This document shows, piece by piece, positions 35,801-49,300 of a stretch of 64,000 nucleotides of DNA. The first letter of the stretch is position 1. Each line of letters starts with the position of its first letter. The stretch spans positions 18,440,212 to 18,504,211 of the forward strand of contig CM037795.1 of the NCBI GenBank assembly GCA_021229015.1, read 5' to 3'. A program made the translations under genes and the position numbers. The stretch comes from Solen grandis. Taxonomy: Eukaryota > Mollusca > Bivalvia > Adapedonta > Solenidae. The notes under the pieces are model-generated. The model did not search any database. It was not told where the DNA came from and was given only the letters and a program-made list of their open reading frames with translations.

Positions 35801-38800
35801 TGAAGTTACAACAATGACTTCCCTGTGCAAATCATGGACAAGAAACCACATGGAAAACTACAAGGACATGAGAAAATGTATCTCTAAACCACATGGATAA
35901 GAGGAAATTTATCTCAAAACTACATGTGCATGAGAAAATGTATCTCTCTAAACAACATGGAGAAGAGGAAATATATCTCTAAACAACATGGAGAAGAGGA
36001 AATATTTCTCTAAACCACATGGAAAAAAGGAAATATATCTCTAAACTACATGGAGAAGAGGAAATATATCTCTAAACAACATGGAGAAGAGGAAATATAT
36101 CTCTAAACTACATGGAGAAGAGGAAATATATCTCTAAACAACATGGAGAAGAGGAAATATATCTCTAAACTACATGGAAAAGAGGAAATTCAACTCTAAA
36201 CTACATGAGCATGTATTTCTAAACCACAGTGAGAATGCAGAATAGGAAATTTATCTCTACATCACATGGAGAAAAGAAAATGTATTTCTAAACCACATGG
36301 AGAAGAGGAAATATATCCTTTTCTATAATGAATATAAACAAGAGGCCCATGAGGCCCTAAATCGCTCACCTGAGATAAATTAAGCTTGACCCAAGGAACA
36401 TCTGTACCAATTTATTTTAAAATCTGGCCAGTAGTTTTGAAGAAGATGATTTTTAAAGTTTTCATTTTTTTTTCTTTTTGTTGCCATGGCAACCAGAGTT
36501 CTACATGGATCAAGTTTATTTTAGCAACTTTTGTGAAGGTTGACCCAAGGATCATCCCTGCCAAGTTTAATCAAATTCTGTCCAGTGGTTTCAGAGGAGA
36601 TGTTGTTTAAAGGTTTCTCTATATACATATAAGGCAAATAAGCCCCGCCCCTGGCGGCCATGTTTTTTTACGGATCGGAATAATTTTAGCAACTTTGGTA
36701 GAGGTTGACCTAAGGAACATCTGTACCAATTTATTTTAAAATCTGGCCAGTAGTTTTGAAGAAGATGATTTTTAAAGTTTTCATATTTTTTTTTCTTTTT
36801 GTTGCCATGGCAACCAGAGTTCTACATGGATCAAGTTTATTTTAGCAACTTTTGTGAAGGTTGACCCAAGGATCATCCCTGCCAAGTTTAATCAAATTCT
36901 GTCCAGTGGTTTCAGAGGAGATGTTGTTTAAAGGTTTCTCTATATACATATAAGGCAAATAAGCCCCGCCCCTGGCGGCCATGTTCTTTTAAGGATCGGA
37001 ATAATTTTAGCAACTTTGGTAGAGGTTGACCCAAGGAACATCTGTACCAATTTATTTTAAAATCTGGCCAGTAGTTTTGAAGAAGATGATTTTTAAAGTT
37101 TTCATTTTTTTTCTCTTTTTGTTGCCATGGCAACCAGAGTTCTTCATGGATCAACTTTATTTTAGCAACTTTTGTAGAGCCTCACCCAAGGAACATTCCT
37201 GCCAAGTTTCATTAAATTCTGTCCAGCGGTTTCAGAGGAGATGTCGTTTAAAGCAAATTGTTGACGACGGACGACTGACGACGCACGACGCCGGACGAAG
37301 GGCGATCACAAAAGCTCACCTTGAGCACTTTGTGCTCAGGTGAGCTAAAAATCAATAAAACACATGGGCTGGGGATATTGGGCTATTAACTGCAAGGAAA
37401 TGAGGATGTATCTGAGAATTATAATGAGGACTGAAGGATATTGGACTATCTATAATGAGGACATTGGACTATCAATAACAAGGGCATGAGGACATGGACT
37501 ATTTATAATAAGGGCATGAGGATATTTGACTATTAATAACAAGGACATGAGGAAAATGGACTATCAATAACAAGGGCATGAGGAAATTGTACAATTAATA
37601 ATGAGGGCATGAGAATACTGGACAATTAAGACACTGAACCAGGGTTCCCTTTCATGTACATATATATGTGAATCACAAAGAAATACAGAACAAGAGGGCC
37701 ATGATGGCCCTGAATCGCTCACCTGAGTACCATTGCTTCAACTGATGTCAAGGTTTTTAAACAGACAAGGATTCTGATATAACTTAATCTAAAACATTTT
37801 ACCCCTGACAATACTACACACCAAATATCTAAGCAATGGGCCATATGGTTTCAGAGAAGACTTGGGTGCAGGGTCATTTATCACCGTAGGGCCAAGACTT
37901 TGAAAATCTTTGTAATGAACCATTAGATGCTACTACATACCAAAAATCTTAGCTCTAGGCCTTATTGATTCATAGAAGATTTTTTAAGATTTTCCTATTT
38001 AACTCTATGTAAAACAAGTGACCCCTGGTGTGGGGTCATTTATCACCATTGGGCTATGATTTGTACAATCTTGGTAGTGGCCCATAAGATGATGCTACAT
38101 ACCAAATATCTAAGCTCTAGGCCTTATGGATTGATAGAAGAAGATTTTTTAAGATTTTCCTATATAACTCTGTGTAAAACAAGTGACCCCTGGTGCGGGG
38201 TCATTTATCACCATAGGGCTATGATTTGTACAATCTTGGTAGTGGCCCATAAGATGATGCTTCATACCAAATATCTAACCTCTAGGCCTTATGCATTCAT
38301 GGAAGAAGATTTTTTAAGATTTTCCTATATAACTCTATGTAAAACAAGTGACCCCTGGTGCGGGGTCATTTATCACCATAGGGCTATGATTTGTACAATC
38401 TTGGTAGTGGCCCATAAGATGATGCTCATACCAAATATCTAAGCTCTAGGCCTTATGATTATGAAGAAGATTTTTTAAGATTTTTCTATATAACTCTATG
38501 TAAAACAAGTGACCCCTGGTGCGGGGTCATTTATCACCATAGGGCTATGATTTGTACAATCTTGGTAGTGGCCCATAAGATGATGCTACATACCAAATAT
38601 CTAAGCTCTAGGCCTTATGGATTCATAGAAGAAGATTTTTTAAGATTTTTCTATATAACTCTATGTAAAACAAGTGACCCCTGGTGCGGGGTCATTTATC
38701 ACCATAGGGCTATGATTTATACAATCTTGGTAGTGGCCCATAAGATGATGCTACATACCAAATATCTAAGCTCTAGGCCTTGCAGTTTTGCAGAAGAAGA

Positions 38801-41800
38801 TTTTCAAAGTTTGCATTTTTAAAATCTATTTTTAGCTCCTGTGACCTAATTATGCAATGGACCAGAACCATTTATACAACTTTAGTAGAGCTTCATCCAA
38901 GGAACATTCCTGCAAAATATTTTTCAAATTGGCCAAGCCGTTTAGGAGGAGATGTTGTTTGAAGCAATTGTTGACGCCGGACGCACGCACGGACGCACGC
39001 ACGCACAGATGCACGGACGCCGGACAAAAGGCGATCAGAAAAGCTCACCTTGAGCACGTTGTGCTCATGTGAGCTAAAAAAACATGCATTAGAATAAACA
39101 ACTATTCACATGCAAATATGAAATAAATTGGTACTGATTTTGTCTTGTACCCCCAAAACGCATGTAGCCCCAGAAACAAAAGTCAGTAGGAACCCAGAGC
39201 CAGAATTATATATCATTATAGATATAAACCCAACTGGGGATTCAGCCAACAACCCTCAGTTTTAAGGTCTTGTCTTACAATTATCCTGATTGTAATACTG
39301 TAAACACCAATGTATAGTGAGCACTAAAGGTTTGAGGTTCAAAACCTTGGAAAAATCTTTTTTCCTTCTATAATGTGCACCCCTTCTTCATACATTGAGG
39401 AGGCGGCCATTTTGTTTGTCCTCCTGTTTTGTGAACGTTCGCTTGCACTACAGGTCAGGATCGGCCCATGTATATATTTCACAATTATATGATAAATATA
39501 ACACACAATTTACGGTAAATATATACAATACCTGAATGTGCACTCCACTGGGAATTCATGCAGTCATCATTCATATCAAGTTTAATGAAAACTGGGACAA
39601 AAAAGTAGGCCTCTAGAGTGTTCACAAGATTTTTTTAAGATTTGACCTGGTGACCTAGTTTTTGACCCCACATGACCCAATTTCAAACTCATCCGAGATA
39701 TCATGTAGACAAACATCCTGACCAAGTTTCATGAACATTGGGCCAAAACTGAGGCCTGTAGAGTGTTCACAAGGTTTTTCTAAGATTTGACCTGGTGACC
39801 TAGTTCATTACCCATTTTCGAACTCATCCAAGATATCATGAAGACAAACACTCTGACCAAGTTTCATGAAGATTGGCCCAATACTGTGGCCTCTAGAGTG
39901 TTCACATTGCTGGCGACGGACAACGCACGACGGACAAAAGGCGATCACAAAAGCTCACCTGAGCACAAGTGCTCAGGTGAGCTAAAAACCGATTCTCATG
40001 TATTGTCCTCATCCCTTCTCCGAATCAAAGTCTCAGAAATGCTCACTATACATAAGTGTTTAGGTATGAATATCATCTTGTGCATATATAACACTGCCAG
40101 ACAATATTAGTAGCATTGTTACCATGACAACAATAGGCAGTGTTACTTACTATAATTGGACTGGTAGTTTCCATGTCCCTCACGATTTTCTGAAGTTGAA
40201 GAGGCAGTGTGTTAGTATAGATGGACGCAGGCCCATGTGTGAAGTGGGGAAAAAAAAACAAATCCAAGAAACCACATGGGCCTGAAATTTTTTTTCTCTA
40301 ACCACATGGACAGGAGAAAATTTCTCTCTTAACAAAATTACCACGAAACACTGACAACCTATTATCCCTGTGTAGCTATAGTATAGTCAGTATGTCAATA
40401 TGATTGGACAGATTAATTCAAACTGGCTTACAAGATTATACAATAGCTACTGGAATAATATGTAGTCAATGGCTGACCTGGTCTACACAAAATAAAACAA
40501 GGGTTTGTTTGCAATACTGGTTCTGAGCAGTGGATTTAGCCATGAATGGAGAAGTCATCACTTACATTTACACTGCAAAAAAAAAATGTAAAAGCACATA
40601 CATCTCTAAACAGTGGAAAAGTCCCAAAGGTGAAAAAGCCTACATAACAATGTGGGGTGCTTGAGGTAAGAATTAAGGTGCAAAAATATGACAGTAGTCC
40701 ATGCTAAAATTAAAGTCATGTCCATCATCAAAGACTTTGCACGCAGATGCAGCAAACGATGTCAAAGGCAAAGCAACACTTTCATTTTTTTTATTTTTTT
40801 TTTTGCTTTTGGGAACCAATAAGCTAATAATCAGATAAATCGGATATACTTACTCCAATTCTGCTGATTCTGCTGGTATCCTTGCTGCTGTTGATTATCT
40901 GCAAAATATAGGTAAGGGTCAACTTATGGTAAATGTCAAGGTCATGTAGGGGTAATTAAGAGCTGCTAGTGTTAACCTTTCCTGCAGAAGAAAAACACAA
41001 GAAAATTTCCTTGAAATCTACAATGTATTTCCACAAAAAAAATGATAATGATCTGGAAAAAAACAACATATTTTGTGTGTGTTTATCATGGGCCTAACAG
41101 CTCATTCTTTCTTTTTGATATCCTTAATTTAAGACTAGTTCCTTGAATATTTTTCAATTTATCTGTAACTGAATGTCCCATTTTACTAAGAATACTATGT
41201 TTAATAAAATACCATGCTTTAAAATGATGAAAATTAAAACTTTTTTAACCCTTTCCCTCATGGAGGAAACCATGAAAAGACCTATGCAAACAGCATAAAA
41301 CCAGATCAGCCTGCGAGTAACTCGCAGGCTGATCAGGTTTTATGCTGTTTGCTGCTCCTCAGTGGTCTGGAAATGAGGACTTTATAATTAAATTTGGTAA
41401 GGTTTAACTGCAGTTTTCTGCAGATCAGGCTTTATGTGGTACCTATTGAGTGCGTCAAAATGAGTCTATATGAGGGAAAGGGTTTAAACACTTAAAAAAA
41501 AAAAAAAAACCCTCTATAAATATCAATATAGGTGATTAATACCCCTACACCTTGTCTTCAGGTAATGTGAGTGTAGGATGGGACGGGATGGGACCCATGG
41601 AGTACGAGTCCTATATAGCCCACACTTCAGTGAAGCAGACATATAATCAGCTACATGACTTTGTAGCTAGAATAGCTAGGTCAAAAGGTCAATGTTATAT
41701 ATTTGTGCCTATGACAGTTCTAACCACATTGTTAAATTTTAGATATTTCATATATATATTTCCTACCACATTTATAATTTTTTTTTTTTTAAGGAAGTCA

Positions 41801-43334
41801 GTTTCCCAATTGTGTGATATGGTATATATATTTAGTGACAATCTGAAATACCATTAATTAAAATTGTATACCTTAACTGCCATGTCATACAGTATAGAAT
41901 GATTATTAAAAAAACAGAAAAAAAAGAGAAAAAAAAAAACTTTTAAGATCTTAAAATTACTCAGACAATGTTTTTGTCATCAAAATGTAGTATGCATAAA
42001 CATATTTCCCAATTAAACAAAATATAGACAGTTTATCAATTGAACTGGTGAACCTTCTCCAAGATCTGGTCAACCACAACCACAAGGGATAAAAGACTCT
42101 CCATACCTTACAAGCTGGACACCACACATTATCATCAACAATTTCTATTTCAGGTTTATAATTTTGAATAAAAAATATTTTTAATTTGTAAATTAAGTGC
42201 TGACTACAAATTGTTCCACTTCCTTCTATATCTATATGCATTTAGAATAGATTCTTAATGCTATGAAAGCATTTACTTCCATTGCCTAGTAACAGAAGAT
42301 GAAAACATGAAAAGATGAAAAACATTTATCATCATATGATTCTTAAAGCTATGAAATTATTTATTTCCATTGCCTAGCAGCCAACAATAAAATGCATTAA
42401 TTACCCTACAATTCTTAAAGCTATGAAATTATTAATTTCTGTTGCCCTGTAACCATAACCATAACATAAAGAGCATTTATTACCCATAAATTCTTAATAC
42501 TATGAAAAAATTATTTTCCTTGCCTATACACAATAACAAGAAAAACAGCAACATAACATGTAACACTAAAATAAACCCATTACCACTTAGATACACAGGG
42601 AAAGTTCTGTCCTATAGAAAATCATGAGGAAAAATCTCATGGCCAAAACTTGACCATGTCCTGATTTCTTTAACCCTTTCCCTCATATAGACTCATTTTA
42701 ACCCTTTCCCTCATATAGACTCATTTTAACCCTTTCCCTCATATAGACTCATTTTGACGCACTCAATAGGTACCACATAAAGCCTGATCTGCAGAAAACC
42801 ACAGTTAAACATTACCATATTTAATTACAAAATCCTCATTTCCAGACCACTGAGGAGCAGCGAACAGCATAAAACCTGATCAGCCTGCGAGTTACTTGCA
42901 GGCTGATCTGGTTTTATGCTGTTCGCATAGGCCTTTTCATGGTTTCCTCTATGAGGGAAAGGGTTAAACAAGTATTTGGCCATTTTTTGTTGTTTTGTTG
43001 TTGTAGTTTTTCCCAATAATAGCTCTAAAATGGTAGTGGGTTTACAAATTCAATGCCTGAAATCAGCAGGGTCAGAGTTATATTCAACTCACCGACATTT
43101 ACTGATAGCGTTAGTCATAAAACAACTGGAGCTGTTAGTCAAACATGAACATTAGTACAAGAGTAGAACAATGCAACAAAATCACTGAAACTGAAAAAAA
43201 AGAACCATCTAACAGAAGTACCATAAACCTTTGTTTACATTAATTCCTTAAAACAAAATGTACTCTGAAACAAAGTCATATGAGTCAACATTAAAAATAA
43301 ACTCTGCCTTTATCATATCTAATAAGAATAATAA

Positions 43335-43368
<34 letters not shown>

Positions 43369-46300
43369 AAATAAATAAAATTGTTTCATAACATTTCATG
43401 CCATGGTCCAGTGACTTAACATGACTAAGGTCTAACAGTTGAGGGATTGAACCCTGATGGGGCATAGAATTTTATGACCTTCCCAGACGCCAAGAAATGG
43501 TCCAACCCAGGACCCGTTAAGAGTGTTCAATAAAAGTTGTTTGAACTTGCTTCCCAAACAATGCAAAACAAGTTTAAATTCAAAGTTGAAAGAATGAGGA
43601 AAACATATTCCTCCTTTTTGCATGTTAGTGAAAATGTGTAAACATAAAACAGGCCCAATATTCTTCTAAAATCATTAGCAAGGCCCAATATTCTTCTAAA
43701 GTCATTAGCCTTAGCAAAGTGTGTGCAACAGATTTGTTACAAGATACAATCTGTAAATACTTGTTGACGACAGTGTTATTAAAATGCATAAATAAGAAAA
43801 AGACTTTTACTTAAGAAAATTCAATTTCTTTTACAATTAACCAATTTGCATACTCTGATTATCTGTGTCAATTTTCTGATATTTTCCATAGCCCTGTTGT
43901 GTGTCTCCATTAACGAAATACGAGTGCACAAATTGATGAAGTAGCAGATAAACAATTTGTGATTGGTCAACAATTTTTCAAATTATTTCTGATTACTGAC
44001 TGTATTCTGAATTACTCGTCAATGTAAAATGACTCAACAAATTATCACATGACAGCTTTAAGACTTGGCAAAAATACTACATATATCAGATATCCAGAAC
44101 TACAACTAATCAAATTTAAGAGGATTTTCTTCAATGAGTGGCTCACTTGACTTCACAAAAATATATCAGAACACCTGACAAATGCCCTCTGTTAATAAAT
44201 TTTAGTATTTTCCCAACAACAAAATATTAAAATACTTCCATATATATATATTCTAAAACTAAATTTTGAATTGCACAATCTAATTAAGAAAATTATCATA
44301 TTTAAAACTAAAAGTATTGAGAAAAAAAAAAAACATAACAGTTGAAAAAATCTGGAAAGTTTTCTCAATCCTTTAAAAACATAGTTTTGAATATCATTAT
44401 CTGATTAATAACTCTCATATTTAGACATGTTCAGCAATTATGATTGTATAACTTTGATGTTGTTTTACATTCAAATAAAACATGCAAATTGCAGAGGCAT
44501 ATTTCTAGCTAACTACCCATAACATAATCAACTCAATTTATTACTCAATTACTTAATTTCCATCTGCTCAATTATTTTAAGATGAAAAAAAATCTGAAAA
44601 ACATCTACATGTACTGCAAATTGGTTAACCCTTTCCCTCATATAGACTCATTTTGACCCACTCAATAGGTACCACATAAAGCCTGATCTGCAGAAAACCA
44701 CAGTTAAACCTTACCAAATTTAATTACAAAATACTCATTTCCAGACCACTGAGGAGCAGCGAACAGCATAAAACCTGATCAGCCTGCGAGTTACTCGCAG
44801 GCTGATCTGGTTTTATGCTGTTCGCATAGGACTTTTCATGGTTTCCTCTATGAGGGAAAGGGTTAAATGACTCCCAAAAGCTTTTCAACACTTTTCTCAG
44901 TAAGACTTCAAAGAACTGGCCAAACAAAATATGATGAAATTAAAGAGATTGTCTAAAGTGTCCTGACTTCCATCTTTTTTCAGGTTGACTGTTTCGACAG
45001 AATAAATTTTCACAAATATTGTTTGAAGCAATTGCTTTGGCCAGCAGCTTGTTCATATTGAGAACATTGCTAAAGCCCTATAAACTTAATGATCACATAT
45101 CAAATACTTGATAAAACAGCTATTAGACGTAACTACTTCTAAGAACTCCAAATAAAGTTACTTACTTCCCCCCTTGTTAAAGAAGAAGTTGCCTTGTTTG
45201 ATTTCCAAGATACGCTCATTATTCTCGACCAGGGTGCCCACCTTCTCTGACAACTGAAGCGCAAGGGACTGGAGACGGGTCGGTTCAGTTCGGTGCATGA
45301 TAACTGTCTGGGTTGGTTCGTCAAGGGATGCCTAGAGAGTTTCACAAAGTAAAAATTTTCACATACCCTTGAAAATACTCTCCATTATTAAAACCTAATT
45401 TGTCTGTGTCTTCTTAGCTGTTCTTTTTTTCTTTTCTTTTTTTTTTCCTGTGGTCCAATTCTAACAGAAAAAGTTTTTTCTTCAACTTTTTCTTCCTATG
45501 AAAATTTTAAATCATTAAATAACAGGTCTTACTGACACCATTGAAATAAAGTAAAAAAGAAAACATTCATTAATGGAAAGTTTGTTTACAGCTCACTGTT
45601 AAGGCAGAAAAGGCTTGACAATCAAAATTCTACCATTGAACTTTCTTCTATTTTTCTCTTTTTCAAACTTACTTCCTTATTTGCAATATGTTTGCGCTTC
45701 TTTTTTTTTTCTCTCTAAGACTAAAAGTCCTTAACTGCCCACTTACCATAAGCTCCTCATTAATGACCATCTTACTGATGATAGAGTGGACCTTATACAC
45801 ATCGAGCTCGAACATCTCGGACAATGTGTTGAGGTTGAGGGTATCGTACACACTGCTGTATGTAAACAGGTAGGTTCGCAGACTCTCCTCCTGTATCTTC
45901 AACACAATCATCTCGCGCACACAGTCTTTATCTTGGAACAAGTCCCATACCTGGCAGTATATTTGAAAATTTGCTTCTTTAATGTCAACTGGGAAACAAG
46001 AAACAAGCTTTTATTAAAACTTATACTAATCCCTCCTAATAGTTCTTGGATTGTACCCATACTTTTTCACTGGAAAGGATATATAATTCTTGTCCCTACA
46101 AGGAAATGTTCAATTATCAGATCTGTAGTCAATGAAAACTATCACTTGACCTTGTCACACCAAGAGATTATACAAAAAGATTTTTTTTTAATTGATATTA
46201 CCTGTGAAACTTTCAGTTAAATTTTTCAGATAAATCCCAAAAAATTGTTTCAAATTTGTTATCAAATTTTTGACTTTATACCATAAATTCACATACAGCC

Positions 46301-49300
46301 ATCAATGTTGATATACTATTTTCACTGACCTGTTTAACTTGACTACAAGAACCCTATATGAAGCAGAGACATTATGGGAGACAAGACACACAAGGCAGGC
46401 AAAACAGAATTCTATTATATATAGCCTCCACTGAAATATACCAATCATAAATCCATAATTCCATCTGACTATTTCATTCATCTACAGCTTACCTTAGCAT
46501 TCATTTTTTCATTAATTATGAAGTTCTTGCAAGCCTTCCAGTCTCCCGTTTTCATGGCCTTGGAGGCTGCCACAATGTGTTCCCTCATACTCTCTGGTGG
46601 CCCAGTCAACGTCTGGCGCTCACTCATCCGCAACACATGGTGGAAATTCTTACTGATCATCCGACGACGTGCGTCCATTTCATGAGCTGAAGTATAAATG
46701 ATTGACAGTATTTCAGCCATTTGGGGATGTTTGTCTACATGAAACACATAGTGCTGCCACACTGCAGTATCTCATCGTAGACAAGTGGCATGATACCACA
46801 CCCAGTCACATTATCCTGACAATGTGCCAACTAGTCCTGAAACTACCTTTAAATACTGAGATGCTGAGGGCCAAGCAGGGGAGCTATACCAGTACCATTT
46901 TTTATGACTTTGGCATGTCCTGTCCAAGGATTAAAACCTCAATCTCCTGATTCCTGGGCAGATGTTCTAACCACATGTCCACTGGGACCAGTGAAGTGCA
47001 AAGGAATAAAACAATAAAATGCTGAATATGATACTATGACACTGATCTTTCCCTGATAAACATAATGACCCAAGCACCTGGTGTGTTCTACCCCAGTGTT
47101 CTCGAATAATATTTAAGTACAATTTCAGACTTAAACTCAAATATCTGCTTCACTCTGAATCTGAGTTTTGGTACAATACGACAAATAAGTAACTTTAAAT
47201 GTCAAGACACTGTCTTCTCACCACTACAACTCCACTAGATCTCATGTTGGTCAAAGACATATAACAAGATGTAAAGTCATCTCCTCTGAAGCTTGGTTTT
47301 ACTCTACTCTCACTTTAAGGACCACACAAAAGACATGTGCTAAAAGAAAATATGCAAGCCTTAGTGATCTCTTAGTGTCCAATAATTGCAAAAGTAAAGT
47401 TTAACTAAAGATAATCACCTTAGGTGATTGATACATCCATATCCCACCCAAACAGCTTTAAACTTAAAACTCTGGTTAAAACCCTGAAAACCTCACGTTC
47501 ATTTCACGGCCAAAACAGTCAGCAACATTTCATACAGCTTTTTCCCATATATTTCCATAGCAGAAAGCTTGGAAACATTTTGAAATGTTTCAGCTATACA
47601 ATGTACCCCTGTTCAGACAACACCCAGTTATCTCCCCTTACCAGCCATGTAAGGGATCTCCATCAACATGGCGGACACCAGATACACGCACTCCAGCAGT
47701 TCCAGGTTGATGTGCATGTGATACGGCAGCAGTCGCCGCTTCTCAATCTTCTCCTGCTCAGCCGTGCGTTCATGTTGTCGTTGTAACAACAAGCCCTGCA
47801 GTACAGAATTAAGATACACATTTTTTTCAATGCCTATTTCTTATTTACATACTAGGAATATACCCCAACTAGAGCTGCTGCTTTGTAAAAGTAAATCTTT
47901 AACTAAAGATACAGAATATGTATAGCTCACAATCCTTGTAAATTGCTTAAATGGTTTTAAGTTATTCCTAAATTGCTTTCTTTTCTTAAATTCGAAAAAA
48001 TCTGTTAGAATTTCACTTTTTGGTAGCAGGTGTATAATGGAGGCTTAGTAGAAAACCTGTGTAAGAATTTTCAGGAGTATAGGTATAGAAGGGACAGTCT
48101 CTACATTTATAATGTGTACATGTTTCAACACTCCCACAACGTACCTGAGCCAGAAGTTCCTTGGCGCGACCTCCACTCTGGATATCGACGAGGGCATTGT
48201 GGGCGTCCTTGGTCATCCCCTGCCTGAAGGAACACAGACCCAGCTGTACCATGGTCCGGTTGTACAGGATCTGTGGGGGGTATACATATAGGACTATCAA
48301 ACGTTGTACAGGATCTGTGGGGGTATACATATAGGACTATCAAACGTTGTACAGGATCTGTGGGGGTATACATATAGGACTATCAAACGTTGTACAGGAC
48401 TGTGGGGGTCATAGGAGTTGTACAGGATCTGTGGGGGTATACATATAGGACTATCAAACGTTGTACAGGATCTGTGGGGGTATACATATAGGACTATCAA
48501 ACGTTGTACAGGATCTGTGGGGGTATACATATAGGACTATCAAACGTTGTACAGGATCTGTGGGGGTATACATATAGGACTATCAAACGTTGTACAGGAT
48601 CTGTGGGGGTATACATATAGGACTATCAAACGTTGTACAGGTCTGTGGGGGTATACATATTGGACTATCAAACGTTGTACAGGATCTGTGGGTGTATACA
48701 TATAGGACTATCAAACGTTGTACAGGATCTGTGGGGGTATACATATAGGACTATCAAACGTTGTACAGGATCTGTGGGGGTATACATATAGGACTATCAA
48801 ACGTTGTACAGGATCTGTGGGGGTATACATATAGGACTATCAAACGTTGTACAGGATCTGTGGGGGTATACATATAGGACTATCAAACGTTGTACAGGAT
48901 CTGTGGGGGTATACATATAGGACTATCAAACGTTGTACAGGATCTATGGGGGTATACATATAGGACTATCAAACGTTGTACAGGATCTATGGGGGTATAC
49001 ATATTGGACTATCAAACGTTGTACAGGATCTGTGGGTGTATACATATAGGACTATCAAACATTGTACAGGATCTATGGCAGTGTCCATCCTAGGATGTGC
49101 GATTGCAGGATTCATGCATATTTTTCTGCTGCAATACTGTAAAGGAGGTTATTTCTGCGGGTTATTTATTTCTGCTATTCTGCGGATGAACACAAATCCG
49201 TAGAAATAAAATCCATGGAAATCAATTTACAGTAAAAAAATATGCGCAGAATAAAACTCTTCAGATCCCTTCAGTTCATTAGATACTACACTGTGATGGT

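Larger units (their letters stand above)
33259..40189 (-). repeat. EIF3C: Array of duplicated EIF3C microexons
   Basis: Four copies of one tiny exon: 40151-40189, 35718-35750, 33984-34022 and 33259-33297 (39, 33, 39, 39 nt). Each has acceptor (T)TCAACTTCAG or TTAACTTCAG and donor GTAAGTAA. They encode [12 protein letters not shown], or [10 protein letters not shown] in the 33-nt copy; the terminal exon at 32910 begins with the related [15 protein letters not shown]. All are phase 1-1, so any number can be included in frame. About 60-80 bp of flanking intron is duplicated with each (GACAACAATAGGCAGTGTTA; GAGGCAGTTTGTTAGTA). They follow exon 40854-40898 ([15 protein letters not shown]). Confidence 0.85.

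Noticed and set aside
38056..38822. Frames with repeated [20 protein letters not shown] units
   Set aside because: Follow the internal units of about 163 bp of a non-coding element.
39405..39480. GGCGGCCATTTTG as a possible YY1-type promoter of an unseen gene
   Set aside because: No coding start or exon on either side supports a promoter.
41552..41857. 101-codon plus-strand frame in an EIF3C intron
   Set aside because: Only the first third looks composition-balanced; the rest is AT-rich low-complexity and no splice partner was found.
48013..49093. Repeated [14 protein letters not shown] frames
   Set aside because: Translations of the 43-bp minisatellite.
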